Shown: positions 15,772-25,144 of the stretch, one piece after another | Layout: the number at the start of each line of letters is the position of its first letter | Numbering within the stretch: position 1 is the stretch's first letter | Origin: a virus | IMG/VR virus record: IMGVR_UViG_3300032401_000690 | Span: 1 to 64,000 of that record | Length of the DNA: 64,000 bases | Strand: one strand, 5' to 3' | Position numbers and translations under genes: made by a program | Notes under the pieces: generated by a model | What the model saw: only the letters and a program-made list of their open reading frames with translations | Database searches by the model: none | Told to the model about the DNA's origin: nothing

Positions 15772-18048
15772 TTAATTATTTAATCCGTCTGGACCACCCA
15801 AAGTTATCATATTTAATTGTGTTACTGAGGTTCCGTATCCGTCCGTCCATATTGGATGGGGTGGTGAAACTTGTGTTACCGTTGTTCCACTTGGACCGCA
15901 AACTTCCATACAAAATAATGTTTCAGGTCCGGAATTTCTTGGGAACCTAGTGTTATCGTTATAACATTCAATACAGTTATAGTAAAATGTTAGTGGGGTT
16001 ATTTCCCTAAATGATCGGTCAATCTCTAATGGGCAAGAATTAATTAATCTATAACATTTTCCATAATGTTCTAAATTAAAAACATTTTGTGGTGTTTCAT
16101 AGTATCCTGTTAGTGTATACCAATCTTGTAATGTAACACTAACATATTCTTGGTTTGACCCATCACATTCAGAAATTGATACACCAATTCGTGTGTTTAA
16201 AGAACAATCCTCACAAGTATCGTAAGGTGAAGTATCTAAACTATTCCACACTTCATAAGTACCCATATATGTTTCATATGGTGTGTCTAAATAAAAACAT
16301 TGGAAGTCAGATGTCCCATATTTTACTTTAACATAATCTCCAGTGGTAAAACCATTTGATGTTGTTATTATCCCGTAATTTCCAGAATCACAATTATATC
16401 CTAACCATACAAAGTTATCCGTCGTAAGACATTGTTCACAGTTTAGTGATGAATTAAAACTATATATATAATTATAACCGGTGCCTTCAGAATAATCTGT
16501 AATCTCAACACAATCATCCACCCAAGGATTATAAAGTGTTGTCCCAATTGAGTTATTCACATATTGATAAGATGTAAATATTCCTGTGTTTGTTACCTCT
16601 GTGACCGTAATCGTAATATCGTCAATCCCACTTATTCCACCAAATGAACTACCATCTATGATTATAGTGTCATCAACACCATATCTAACACCATATTGTA
16701 CTGTTACTGTTGAGGTAAATGCTGATGAGGAATCAAAAACAACATAAAATGATGCACCGTAACCATCATTATCGGTTACTCCAGTGAAAGGACCGTAGGT
16801 TCCTTCAACGATTCCACTTCCGGAATATGATGGAGTAATTGAAACAATTGGACCCGTATTGGTACAACTTGAATACGCATAATTGACCCCAAAACACTGA
16901 ATACAAGATTGGCAATCTGGTTGTGGATCAAAATTTAGAAATGAATTTAATGTTACCGCGGAAGTGGTTAAATCACCAATTAAAAAACAACCATCATCTC
17001 CCGATAAATTTGATGATGAACCATATTCAAGTAATGTGGATGCCCATACAACCTCATCGGAATTTGTTAAACAATTTGTTATGATTTTTTTATCGGCAAC
17101 TTGATCTACACAATCCTCACATTGTTGTGGGTCAAGATATTCACCTAAGTCGGCAATAAAGGTAACGTCAGGTGTGGTTGACTCTATTGCGGTGACAATC
17201 CCACAAAACTGTTGATTAAGAAAAGTATCAAAATATGTTATTAAATGGTTTACATAATTATCATTTGGTAATGAAACATATACAATATCACCACTAATAC
17301 AAGATGAAACAGAATATATAAACGGATTATCTGCATAACAGGTAGCACAATCCGTTTGTTCCGATTGGTTAATTAAAACTGAAATATCTCTTGGTATATT
17401 ATTACCAAAATCGGAAACATAAAAACAACCATTAATTGGTTTTTCAAAATAAGTAAAATCAATATAAAATGTATCTCCGGTTGTTGTACCTGACGGTAAA
17501 TCTCCAATATTAAATGGGTAAAGATCTCCTGGAAGATCACAACTAGTTAGATATAGTATATTACTATTATTAATTAAACATTCAGTACAAGATAATTCTG
17601 AAATTGGAGTTTCATTTAAAATTGAAAATTCTTGTGGGGGTGTAAAACTAAAATCAACAATATAATAACAACCGATTAATGGTCTACCATTCCCCGTAAA
17701 ATTCATATAAAACGTATCTCCCGTTGTTATTCCCGATGTAAAATCACTAACATTAAAAGTGTATAGTCCTTGAGAACCATCACAATTTGATAGAGTAACA
17801 TAAGGAGAATTATTAGATATACAATCAATACAATCGGTATATGGTCCGGTAAATGTTGCAACTGACCCAGAAGGATCTGGTACTGGTTTACTATCAACAG
17901 TAAAACAATTTGATCCTATTCTTGGGTCATTAAAAACAAAGAAATATGTTTCACCAGAGGTTATTGCCGATAATGGGTCGTCAACAACAATCTGTATAGG
18001 TGGTTTACCATCACATCTTACAATATTAATTTTTACATTATTTGCCAT
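15772..18048 (-). CDS. Cys-rich modular virion protein, about eight repeats
   Basis: The 758-residue product consists of about eight modules of roughly 75-100 residues. Each ends in a Cys-x-x-Cys pair followed 10-16 residues later by another Cys (for example DCISNNSPYVTLSNCDGS, CTECLINNSNILYLTSC, CEDCVDQVADKKIITNC). Each module carries Gly/Thr-rich beta strands such as SGITTGDTFYMNFTG. The C-terminus has PPHPIWTDGYGT...VTQLNMITLGGPDGLNN, shared with the next gene. No signal peptide is seen. It probably forms an elongated fibre, whisker or decoration protein, with module number open to recombination. The regular cysteines suggest disulfides or metal sites. Confidence 0.7.
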   Translation of the reverse strand: MANNVKINIVRCDGKPPIQIVVDDPLSAITSGETYFFVFNDPRIGSNCFTVDSKPVPDPSGSVATFTGPYTDCIDCISNNSPYVTLSNCDGSQGLYTFNVSDFTSGITTGDTFYMNFTGNGRPLIGCYYIVDFSFTPPQEFSILNETPISELSCTECLINNSNILYLTSCDLPGDLYPFNIGDLPSGTTTGDTFYIDFTYFEKPINGCFYVSDFGNNIPRDISVLINQSEQTDCATCYADNPFIYSVSSCISGDIVYVSLPNDNYVNHLITYFDTFLNQQFCGIVTAIESTTPDVTFIADLGEYLDPQQCEDCVDQVADKKIITNCLTNSDEVVWASTLLEYGSSSNLSGDDGCFLIGDLTTSAVTLNSFLNFDPQPDCQSCIQCFGVNYAYSSCTNTGPIVSITPSYSGSGIVEGTYGPFTGVTDNDGYGASFYVVFDSSSAFTSTVTVQYGVRYGVDDTIIIDGSSFGGISGIDDITITVTEVTNTGIFTSYQYVNNSIGTTLYNPWVDDCVEITDYSEGTGYNYIYSFNSSLNCEQCLTTDNFVWLGYNCDSGNYGIITTSNGFTTGDYVKVKYGTSDFQCFYLDTPYETYMGTYEVWNSLDTSPYDTCEDCSLNTRIGVSISECDGSNQEYVSVTLQDWYTLTGYYETPQNVFNLEHYGKCYRLINSCPLEIDRSFREITPLTFYYNCIECYNDNTRFPRNSGPETLFCMEVCGPSGTTVTQVSPPHPIWTDGYGTSVTQLNMITLGGPDGLNN

Positions 18049-19514
18049 TATTTTTTATTTACGATTTGAAATTTTATTTGTCTCTTATAAGTATTTATTT
18101 CCCCACTTGAAACCACCTTTAAATCAATATAATATTCGTTAGGTATTTTATCTCTAGTATCAAATATGAAATAATATTCATTAGATGAACGGTTAATCTT
18201 AGTCCAATCTTGAACTTGAACTTCCGTTTGACCTTCTCGTACATACACTCTATAGAAGGCATCCACATTAGGTTGTAATTGATTTGTGGTATACGCCTTT
18301 TTAATAACAACACCAATTTTTCTAACATCCGTATTTAAAATTTTCTCATCTTGTTTTACACCATAAAAATCAAAACCATAGATTGATGGTTCTTGAGATG
18401 TAATACCAATTTGGATTGATTTCTTTAATGGATAAATAACAAATTCATTCTCAACGTTCGGTAATGAAAAACCATTCAACACAATACCACTCCAAGTATC
18501 TGTAAACATACACGGAGTATGATATCCCCCAGGAGGAAATGCGGGTATGGTAATTTCATAAACACCTTTAGTTCTTCTACAAGAAGTTAAACCCGTTAAT
18601 CCAAATATTGGATCCCCGTTTTGGTCGCTAATTGTTACCGTTGGGTTATTGTCTAAATTTTGGAAGTCACCATCTTCATAGATATATAAATACAATTTAT
18701 TAACTTTACCTAAAGAGAAACTATTTCTATCATCCTCAATTAAGTCATTATAATTTGTTTCTAAAAATGGTTCATAAAATGTTTGTGTATGACGAGTAAA
18801 GAACCCAACTTCATATGTTCCTGTTGTTCCCGTTAAGTTTTCAACTTGAGGTAAGTATGCAATACCCCAACCAGAGACATCTAAACCAAATTGTAATATA
18901 TTATTAATTTCTGAGGTCATATCAAATTCAACATTTTCATCACCAAATTCAAAATGTTGTGTTGCAACAATTGTTAATGCAGAAAATGGATATAACCCTA
19001 AATTGTTGTTATTATAAATTCCTGGTTGTCCCCAATTTTGAATGGTTGTTGTTGCCGACCAATTTGACGGTCTATCAGAATAATTCTTATCCGTTGGGAT
19101 TTGTGTTGCAAGATCAGCAAAATCATAACCAACTCCTTCATCCCAATATTGTTTTGTATAAGGGTCCACTTCTAAATTTGGTATTCTAAATAATATAAGA
19201 TCAAATGATGTTGCCCTTAATCTACCCGATGAGGTTGATGTATTTAACAAATCTCTATCAAAGAAAGATGTGTTGGTCATCCTTAAGGTGTGGGTCATCC
19301 CATTATTACAAGTGATTTCGGCAATGGTGCCTCCAGTATATTTTTCTCGTAATAAATTAAGATCTAAGTCAAAGATAAAACGACTAAACCCAATAGGGTT
19401 TGCAATACCACCATTACCATAAAATAGTTCAGTCACAGGGTTTTGTCCTGTGTTTGTAAAACTATTGGATATGATAGTATTATTCTTACTAAAATATGAA
19501 TTGTTGATTGACAT
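18048..19514 (-). CDS. Virion structural protein, unknown family
   Basis: The 488-residue product is rich in Asn, Thr and beta strands. It has strands such as FSRFIFDLDLNLL and THTLRMTNTSFF, a middle region with VSGWGIAYLPQVENLTG, and a C-terminal Ig-like part (VNKLYLYIYEDG, NPTVTISDQNGDP, FPPGGYHTP). No domain is recognised. It lies between the modular Cys-rich protein and the gp5-like spike, and has a TATTTATA element 13 bp upstream. A baseplate or tail-surface part is likely from context. Confidence 0.65.
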   Translation of the reverse strand: MSINNSYFSKNNTIISNSFTNTGQNPVTELFYGNGGIANPIGFSRFIFDLDLNLLREKYTGGTIAEITCNNGMTHTLRMTNTSFFDRDLLNTSTSSGRLRATSFDLILFRIPNLEVDPYTKQYWDEGVGYDFADLATQIPTDKNYSDRPSNWSATTTIQNWGQPGIYNNNNLGLYPFSALTIVATQHFEFGDENVEFDMTSEINNILQFGLDVSGWGIAYLPQVENLTGTTGTYEVGFFTRHTQTFYEPFLETNYNDLIEDDRNSFSLGKVNKLYLYIYEDGDFQNLDNNPTVTISDQNGDPIFGLTGLTSCRRTKGVYEITIPAFPPGGYHTPCMFTDTWSGIVLNGFSLPNVENEFVIYPLKKSIQIGITSQEPSIYGFDFYGVKQDEKILNTDVRKIGVVIKKAYTTNQLQPNVDAFYRVYVREGQTEVQVQDWTKINRSSNEYYFIFDTRDKIPNEYYIDLKVVSSGEINTYKRQIKFQIVNKK

Positions 19515-19527
19515 TTACAGTTTTTAC

Positions 19528-19535
19528 TATAAATA
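19528..19535 (-). promoter_or_regulatory. Candidate late promoter element TATTTATA (minus strand)
   Basis: The octamer lies 13 bp upstream of the ATG at 19514, in the short gap after the spike gene. Confidence 0.55.
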
Positions 19536-21074
19536 TCAATTGATTCTAATATTTTTATTTAAAATTGTATTATCTGCGTTATTCAGTGTTGATGTTATTT
19601 GTGCAACCGTTACCCCATTAGTTGATGTTGGTATTGGTATACACCCAGGGAATGGATGAACGTGAGATATTAAAAACTTTGTTATTAAAGATAGGAATTT
19701 CATTAATTCCTCACCCCTAACCATAGAGTTTGTACTTGTTCCCTCACCTATAGACACTAATTTATCTTGTGGTATACCATATAATGTTTCCTTTAAATCC
19801 ACAGTAAATGCCCCTGAAGATCGGTGACTCAATAAAAATAATTTATCTGCCCCCATCACAGAATATGTAATTGGGTTTACAATATAATCTCGTTTATTAA
19901 CCTCCTCAATATTAACGTTAGATAAAATACCTAATCTTGGTGGTGTTTTAGCCCAAACTAAACCATACCCTTTTTCTTTATATCCATCACTTAATGTAAT
20001 TTTATTATACAAAATTGATGCCTTTGTGGTACCACCCAAATGATTAATTAAGTCAAATACATCACTAATGATATAACTATAAGTGTTTGAATCTGGACCA
20101 TAAAAGAATGGAAACTGATCCTCAATAAAATATGTGGTATATCCATCAATATTTATAACACCTTCATTAACCCCTTTAATAAAATTGTTTATCAATTCTG
20201 AAGTTTCAGATAAAGTTTTACCGGTAAAATCAATTTTATAGTTAGGTGAAAATGGTTGTCCCAATAATATATCAGTATTAACTGTTATATTTGATACTTT
20301 TATCAAATCACTATTTGTATTTGATAAGTTATAAAATTTAATAACCCCATCATATGTAAATCCAGTTGCATCTAAATTATTGATTGTCCATTGGACATAT
20401 GATTTTGTGTTTATATCTTTATATGTTTCTGTGGTTATAGTTTCGGTACCTGTTGAAACATTTTCTAATTCATAACTTGATAATTGTAAAAACGACCTAC
20501 CATCATTTTTTACAACAGGAACATTCTCATTACCTGAACTTATATATTTACCCGATCTAATCAGTGCCGTTGAATTATTATCACCTTCACTATCTACTAA
20601 AACAAAATCACTACTACCTCTTCCTAAGAATGCGTTATCTCCAGGTTTTGGATATACACCCTCAAGACCTATTTTTATTTTTCCTGTTGTTGGATCAACA
20701 GTTGATTCGGCTTGTTTAAAATTCTCCCCACTTGCCAAAACAGATTGAGAACTATTATAAGATTCAAATTTATTATTCCAAGGTCTTGATATTGGTCCTT
20801 GAGTATAAAATTTATTAGCGTCTTTTCTTTCATCTTTATTTACGTAAGTAATAAATACCAACTCACCTGTTTTAGGTATTTGTGAAATATAGTAAGGTAA
20901 AAGAGGTAAAAATATTAAAGGGTCTTTTGGTCCCCATTTATCGGCATCAGTCCAACCTGTAGGGTAAACAAATGCCATTTGTTCATCCTTAGGCATAATT
21001 CTAATTCTACCAATATGTAATGGATCATTAACATCCATTACTGTTCCAATAAACAACATTTTATTATTTTCCAT
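19536..21074 (-). CDS. Baseplate central spike / hub protein (T4 gp5-like OB-fold)
   Basis: The 512-residue product starts with an OB-fold typical of gp5/VgrG spikes: MLFIGTVMDVNDPLHIGRIRIMP...VYPTGWTDADKWGPKDPLIFLPLLPYYISQIPKTGELVFITY. GDNAFLGRGSSDFVLVD follows, then a long beta-rich body. The C-terminal part has LISHVHPFPGCIPIP, matching the HxHP motif found near the end of spike proteins. No lysozyme domain as in T4 gp5 is apparent. The spike sits at the centre of the baseplate and pierces the outer membrane. Confidence 0.8.
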   Translation of the reverse strand: MENNKMLFIGTVMDVNDPLHIGRIRIMPKDEQMAFVYPTGWTDADKWGPKDPLIFLPLLPYYISQIPKTGELVFITYVNKDERKDANKFYTQGPISRPWNNKFESYNSSQSVLASGENFKQAESTVDPTTGKIKIGLEGVYPKPGDNAFLGRGSSDFVLVDSEGDNNSTALIRSGKYISSGNENVPVVKNDGRSFLQLSSYELENVSTGTETITTETYKDINTKSYVQWTINNLDATGFTYDGVIKFYNLSNTNSDLIKVSNITVNTDILLGQPFSPNYKIDFTGKTLSETSELINNFIKGVNEGVINIDGYTTYFIEDQFPFFYGPDSNTYSYIISDVFDLINHLGGTTKASILYNKITLSDGYKEKGYGLVWAKTPPRLGILSNVNIEEVNKRDYIVNPITYSVMGADKLFLLSHRSSGAFTVDLKETLYGIPQDKLVSIGEGTSTNSMVRGEELMKFLSLITKFLISHVHPFPGCIPIPTSTNGVTVAQITSTLNNADNTILNKNIRIN

Positions 21075-21276
21075 TTCGTGATTGATACTCTTTTAATATA
21101 GTATCATAACTTAATTCTAATTTATCAATATGATTTGTCAACTTAATAAGTGTTTCTTTTGTTAAGTCAAAATCTTTTTGTATAAAATCCATTGCCAATT
21201 TCAAGTCTTTATTGGGGCTTGTTTTATAATTTTTAATGATCTCAACAATTTCTGATGATTGTATTTTATTTTCCAT
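21064..21276 (-). CDS. Small helical hypothetical protein
   Basis: The 70-residue helical product (SSEIVEIIKNYKTSPNKDLKLAMDF...) overlaps the start of the spike gene by 11 bp, which suggests translational coupling. It has no recognised motif. A small chaperone or adaptor for baseplate assembly is possible but unproven. Confidence 0.6.
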   Translation of the reverse strand: MENKIQSSEIVEIIKNYKTSPNKDLKLAMDFIQKDFDLTKETLIKLTNHIDKLELSYDTILKEYQSRNGK

Positions 21277-21279
21277 ATC

Positions 21280-23202
21280 TTACATTACTAATCCAAATGC
21301 CGTATCTGGTATGGTTTGATTTGTTGGTAATACACTTAAGATCCCAATACCAATATCAACTCTAGCATTTTCTGTCATTTCTTTATCCATACCATCAATA
21401 ATTCCTTTTATTGCTGCCAACATTAAATTAGGGCTTCCATCCGGCATAGGACCTGTTGGTAAACCAAGACTTTCAAATTCACTAATTACATTTAAAAACG
21501 CCCCTGTTTTAGAATAACCTTTTCTTAATTTACTTGCCAATAATAACGGTAATGGTAGTTGTTTTGTTTTACTTTGTATCTGGGATAACAACATTTGTAA
21601 ATCATTTAGAATTGATTTACATTCCCTAAAATCTTTAATTAATTTAGCAATTGACATAATAAGTGCAACTAATGACAAAATCATATCCGCATATTTTTTT
21701 GTTTTTTCCTTAGCGATATCCGCAATGATTCCAGCGATCAATATTTTAATATCCTTCTTAATTATGTTAAATATAATTTTAATAAATAACGACGTAATTT
21801 TTGAAACAAGTTCTGAAAAATATGTTTTTAATTTTTCGGCAAAATCCATAAATGAATTTATTTCATCAACAAATGTTTGACCTAAAGATTTTGCCATTAT
21901 CATAATTGGTAAAACAACTTTTGGTGATAATATTGACATTACCAATGCCTTTGGAAATTCTTTAAGGAAACTTAAATCAATGTTAATTTCTAATGGAAAA
22001 AACCCATTTGTTATTGTTTCTGTTATATTTGCCGCATCATTTATTGTGTTATTATTATTTTTACCATCAATATAGTTTAATGTTGCAACAGAATTAATAA
22101 TTGCATCGGCATCAACAGGTAATTTTACCGTCCCACATTCCTCAAATTCAGAAACACCCAATTTAATATCTGATATTTTTTGATCTATCGTTCTTAAATC
22201 TATTTCCGAAAATTCAAAAAATGATTTATCAATATTATCAAATTCGGATACTTTGGAAATACCACTAACATCAATCTCAGTTGTTGAATCAAAACATAAA
22301 CCCAAGATTCGTTTAAGTATTAATAATATTTTATTTAAATCACCCAAATTTATATCCCCATCACCTCTTTTAATTGATAATGCTCCGGTAAGTTGGTTAA
22401 TTAAATTTGCGAACATATTCTTAAAATCAAAGATTTCAATTGTACTATAATAATCCTCAAGAAATTCAACAACTTTAGTTACCTCTCTAGTTTTTAAATC
22501 TACTTTATAAAAATTTCCTTGAATAAGACCATTTATAGGATCATTATATGATTCAACATATGTGATATCAAAAAGTTCTTGACCTGACGTTCCAAGATAA
22601 CTTAATGTTGCCGGAACGGAATATGGTTGGTTAATGTTTTGCATCCGATCATACAAAGATCTATTTAACGAAAAGGGGAAAGTCCCATATTGAATACTTT
22701 CTTTTTCATATGTGATTTTACCAACATCACTATCTGGATCCTCCTTTAAGAAGTTTACCAAATCAAATGATTTAACTCTTAAATAAATTGATTGATTTGC
22801 AACAAATTCTTGATCCTGAGCACAACCAATTGCACTAGTACCTAAACTATTTAGAATATCTTTTATTTGGGGTTTTAATTCTGTTAATGCGGTAACAAAA
22901 ACTCTTTTCAAATATTTTACAGTTTTTGTGGTTCCACTTTTTTCTTTACCATTTGACAATAATTTATTTATATCTAAAAGTTCGTCAAATTGAGTTTTCC
23001 TTTTTTCTATTTTTTTTTCAAAATCCTTCGCTTTTTGCGTTAAACTTGATAATTGTTCTGTTTTTTCTTTTTTTGGAGTTTCAAAAGATTCTCCTTTTCT
23101 TTTTTTAAGGTCGTCAGTGTCTTTTTTTATGTCCTTATACTTTTGCGTTGCAGATACTTTCTTTTGAACCGCCTTATATCCGTCATTTAAATCTAATGCC
23201 AT
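21280..23202 (-). CDS. Baseplate or tail structural protein with long helical regions
   Basis: The 640-residue product has a highly charged coiled-coil N-terminus (residues ~5-75, Lys/Glu-rich), a beta region around residues 150-230 (SIYLRVKSFDLVNFL, YGTFPFSLNRSLYDRM) and a hydrophobic helical segment around residues 415-530 (VMSILSPKVVLPIMIMAKSL, FIKIIFNIIKKDIKILIAGI). The C-terminus is Gly/Pro-rich. Family not recognised. Its position next to the spike gene suggests a baseplate part. The hydrophobic helices could also suit a tape-measure-like or membrane-contacting role, though it is short for a myovirus tape measure. Confidence 0.65.
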   Translation of the reverse strand: MALDLNDGYKAVQKKVSATQKYKDIKKDTDDLKKRKGESFETPKKEKTEQLSSLTQKAKDFEKKIEKRKTQFDELLDINKLLSNGKEKSGTTKTVKYLKRVFVTALTELKPQIKDILNSLGTSAIGCAQDQEFVANQSIYLRVKSFDLVNFLKEDPDSDVGKITYEKESIQYGTFPFSLNRSLYDRMQNINQPYSVPATLSYLGTSGQELFDITYVESYNDPINGLIQGNFYKVDLKTREVTKVVEFLEDYYSTIEIFDFKNMFANLINQLTGALSIKRGDGDINLGDLNKILLILKRILGLCFDSTTEIDVSGISKVSEFDNIDKSFFEFSEIDLRTIDQKISDIKLGVSEFEECGTVKLPVDADAIINSVATLNYIDGKNNNNTINDAANITETITNGFFPLEINIDLSFLKEFPKALVMSILSPKVVLPIMIMAKSLGQTFVDEINSFMDFAEKLKTYFSELVSKITSLFIKIIFNIIKKDIKILIAGIIADIAKEKTKKYADMILSLVALIMSIAKLIKDFRECKSILNDLQMLLSQIQSKTKQLPLPLLLASKLRKGYSKTGAFLNVISEFESLGLPTGPMPDGSPNLMLAAIKGIIDGMDKEMTENARVDIGIGILSVLPTNQTIPDTAFGLVM

Positions 23203-23207
23203 AATTA

Positions 23208-23573
23208 TTATAATTTATAATTTTTATCTTCAGATATATCCTTCTCAATTAAATTTTTAATTATATCATCATCTAAATCAATATCCGAAAGGGTAAAGTC
23301 ATCTTGTTTCTCAGTTGACTTTTGCCACATTTGGGATTGTAATTTTGAAAGGGTTAATTTTTTATCAACACAATCGTTTATGATTTTTTGTTGTTTTTCA
23401 ATAACAGGGCCAATAAGTTGCATATCTTCTGGTTCCTTCATCATTGTAAGCATTTTATTTTGAATCCTAATTGCGGTATTTCTTTGTTCCACAAGTTCAT
23501 TGTAGATCTCTTGCATCAATGATAACATTGATTCTTTGGTTAAATTAATTTGTTTTTTTTGTGGTCTTGCCAT
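23208..23573 (-). CDS. Hypothetical helical protein
   Basis: The 121-residue product begins MARPQKKQINLTKESMLSLM, continues as amphipathic helix, and ends with an acidic tail (DDFTLSDIDLDDDII). It is not recognised. It is followed within 5 bp by the 640-residue structural gene, so a chaperone or assembly factor is conceivable. Confidence 0.6.
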   Translation of the reverse strand: MARPQKKQINLTKESMLSLMQEIYNELVEQRNTAIRIQNKMLTMMKEPEDMQLIGPVIEKQQKIINDCVDKKLTLSKLQSQMWQKSTEKQDDFTLSDIDLDDDIIKNLIEKDISEDKNYKL

Positions 23574-23593
23574 AACAATAAATAGTGAAAACT

Positions 23594-24340
23594 TTATTTT
23601 AACATATCTTGAATTAGTTGAAAATACATTTTCTTATATCTTTTAATAGAACTTCTAATTTCCTTCGTTGATAAATTTGTCATTTCCCTCAATTCAAAAA
23701 GGATAACATTTTTATTAAATTTATTATTGGTTGTATCTAAAAATATGTTTTTATAATTTTCAAACATATCATAAAGGGCTTGACCTAACTTAATTTCCTG
23801 TTCAGTGATTTGTTTATCACCCATAGTGTCAGTTAACTTTTTAAGGAAATTTTTAATTATTTCCTCAGTTGTTATACCATCATTCTCAATATAATAGATC
23901 ATATCGGGACTATGTTGTAAGTCCGAAGATATGTCCTCATATGAGATTTTTCTATTTGTTTCTTTTTGGTCTTTCATTATTTGACCCATCAAATAGTTTT
24001 TACAAATTGTCCCAAAATACGAATAAGCCTTTTTTTCTTTTGCCGGCTTAAACTTGTCTATTTTAGTCATTAAGAATGAGTGTGTATCTACATGAACTTC
24101 TTCAAAGTTCATATCTTTTCTATACAATTTGTATCTTCGTATTATTGATGATATCATTTTGTCTAAAGGATGTTTTAAAAACTCGTTGTAAATTTTATTC
24201 TTCTCTTCAAAAGTCTCTGCGGTTAGATACATTCTAACCGCATTTTCCTCTCTTTCGTCAAAATAATTATTAGGTTTTGGTTTTCTTCCTTTCTTTTTTA
24301 CATCATTTGTGTCGTTTAAAATGGTTTCATTTTCGGTCAT
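23594..24340 (-). CDS. Late-transcription sigma factor (T4 gp55-like)
   Basis: The 248-residue product has a basic N-terminus (KKKGRKPKPNNYF) and a sigma region 2-like core: LDKMISSIIRRYKLYRK, THSFLMTKIDKFKP, AYSYFGTICKNYLMGQIMKDQKE. The Y-(S/F)-Y-F-x-T-I-x-K-N-x-L string is the gp55-type signature. The C-terminus (NLSTKEIRSSIKRYKKMYFQ) looks like a short HTH remnant. T4 gp55 directs RNA polymerase to TATAAATA with the sliding clamp. Here the probable target is the TATTTATA octamer found before many late genes. Its stop/start region overlaps the following glycosyltransferase gene. Confidence 0.85.
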   Translation of the reverse strand: MTENETILNDTNDVKKKGRKPKPNNYFDEREENAVRMYLTAETFEEKNKIYNEFLKHPLDKMISSIIRRYKLYRKDMNFEEVHVDTHSFLMTKIDKFKPAKEKKAYSYFGTICKNYLMGQIMKDQKETNRKISYEDISSDLQHSPDMIYYIENDGITTEEIIKNFLKKLTDTMGDKQITEQEIKLGQALYDMFENYKNIFLDTTNNKFNKNVILFELREMTNLSTKEIRSSIKRYKKMYFQLIQDMLK

Positions 24341-25143
24341 TAAACTTCTTGAGGTTCATACTTTATCTCTCTTTGATTAATAAACAAATATTCTTTCTTT
24401 GCCAAATCAATCCAAAATCTTACCTCATCCTCACTTAATCTGTTATCACCATTTTTATAATTCCAGAATATAGATCCTTCTCTTAAATTGGTGTGTTTAT
24501 AACCGATCTTAGGTATAGTCATAAAATTAACAGAGTTTTGTGTCATTCTTAATAAGAACTCGTAACCAAATGTTAATTTAAACGATGTCTTCATCATACC
24601 ATAATCAATAAACGATTCTTTTTTAATCATCATACCTGATATTTGGAAATTCTGATAAGACAATAATGTCTCATTAGTTAAGACACCCATCTCTTCTGAG
24701 AAATTTGCCGCGAATGTTGCCTCATTTGTGAATCCAACAAATACACCTTTTTCATCAACATCAACTACGATAGGTAGAAACGCATCAACTTTAGGGTAGA
24801 TATCCGCATAACTCTTAAAGTTCTTTACCCAAATGTTTGAGAATTCATCATCAAATTCAAGGATTGATACCCATTTAGATGTTGCAACTTTAACTCCGTG
24901 ATTTACTTGACCACAGAAGTTAGGTTCCTTTGCCCAATTTTCAAACTTTACGTTCATACCCTCAAAGTCATAAGACTCCAAATGGTTCTTTAAGAATGTT
25001 TCATCAGTATGGACGATAACCAATTCATCGATTGAGACCTTCTGATTTTTAATTGATGTGATTGCTTTGTCGAAATAGTCCTCAAAGAATCCATTATTTC
25101 CTGATTTAATTGGTAGGATTACCGAAACTGTATTATTTTCCAT
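24340..25143 (-). CDS. Family 2 glycosyltransferase
   Basis: ATG 25143 (MENNTVSVILPIKSGN) is preferred over 25161, because the upstream gene ends at 25145. The 267-residue product has the GT-A start VSVILPIKSGNNGFFEDYFD, KAITSIKNQKVSIDELVIVH and a WVSILEFDDEFSNIW segment. EFDDE there replaces the usual DxD metal site. The C-terminus is YKHTNLREGSIFWNYKNGDN. It transfers a nucleotide-activated sugar, probably to a phage or host surface glycan. It is coupled to the neighbouring glycosyltransferase at 25145. Confidence 0.8.
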   Translation of the reverse strand: MENNTVSVILPIKSGNNGFFEDYFDKAITSIKNQKVSIDELVIVHTDETFLKNHLESYDFEGMNVKFENWAKEPNFCGQVNHGVKVATSKWVSILEFDDEFSNIWVKNFKSYADIYPKVDAFLPIVVDVDEKGVFVGFTNEATFAANFSEEMGVLTNETLLSYQNFQISGMMIKKESFIDYGMMKTSFKLTFGYEFLLRMTQNSVNFMTIPKIGYKHTNLREGSIFWNYKNGDNRLSEDEVRFWIDLAKKEYLFINQREIKYEPQEV

Positions 25144-25144
25144 A

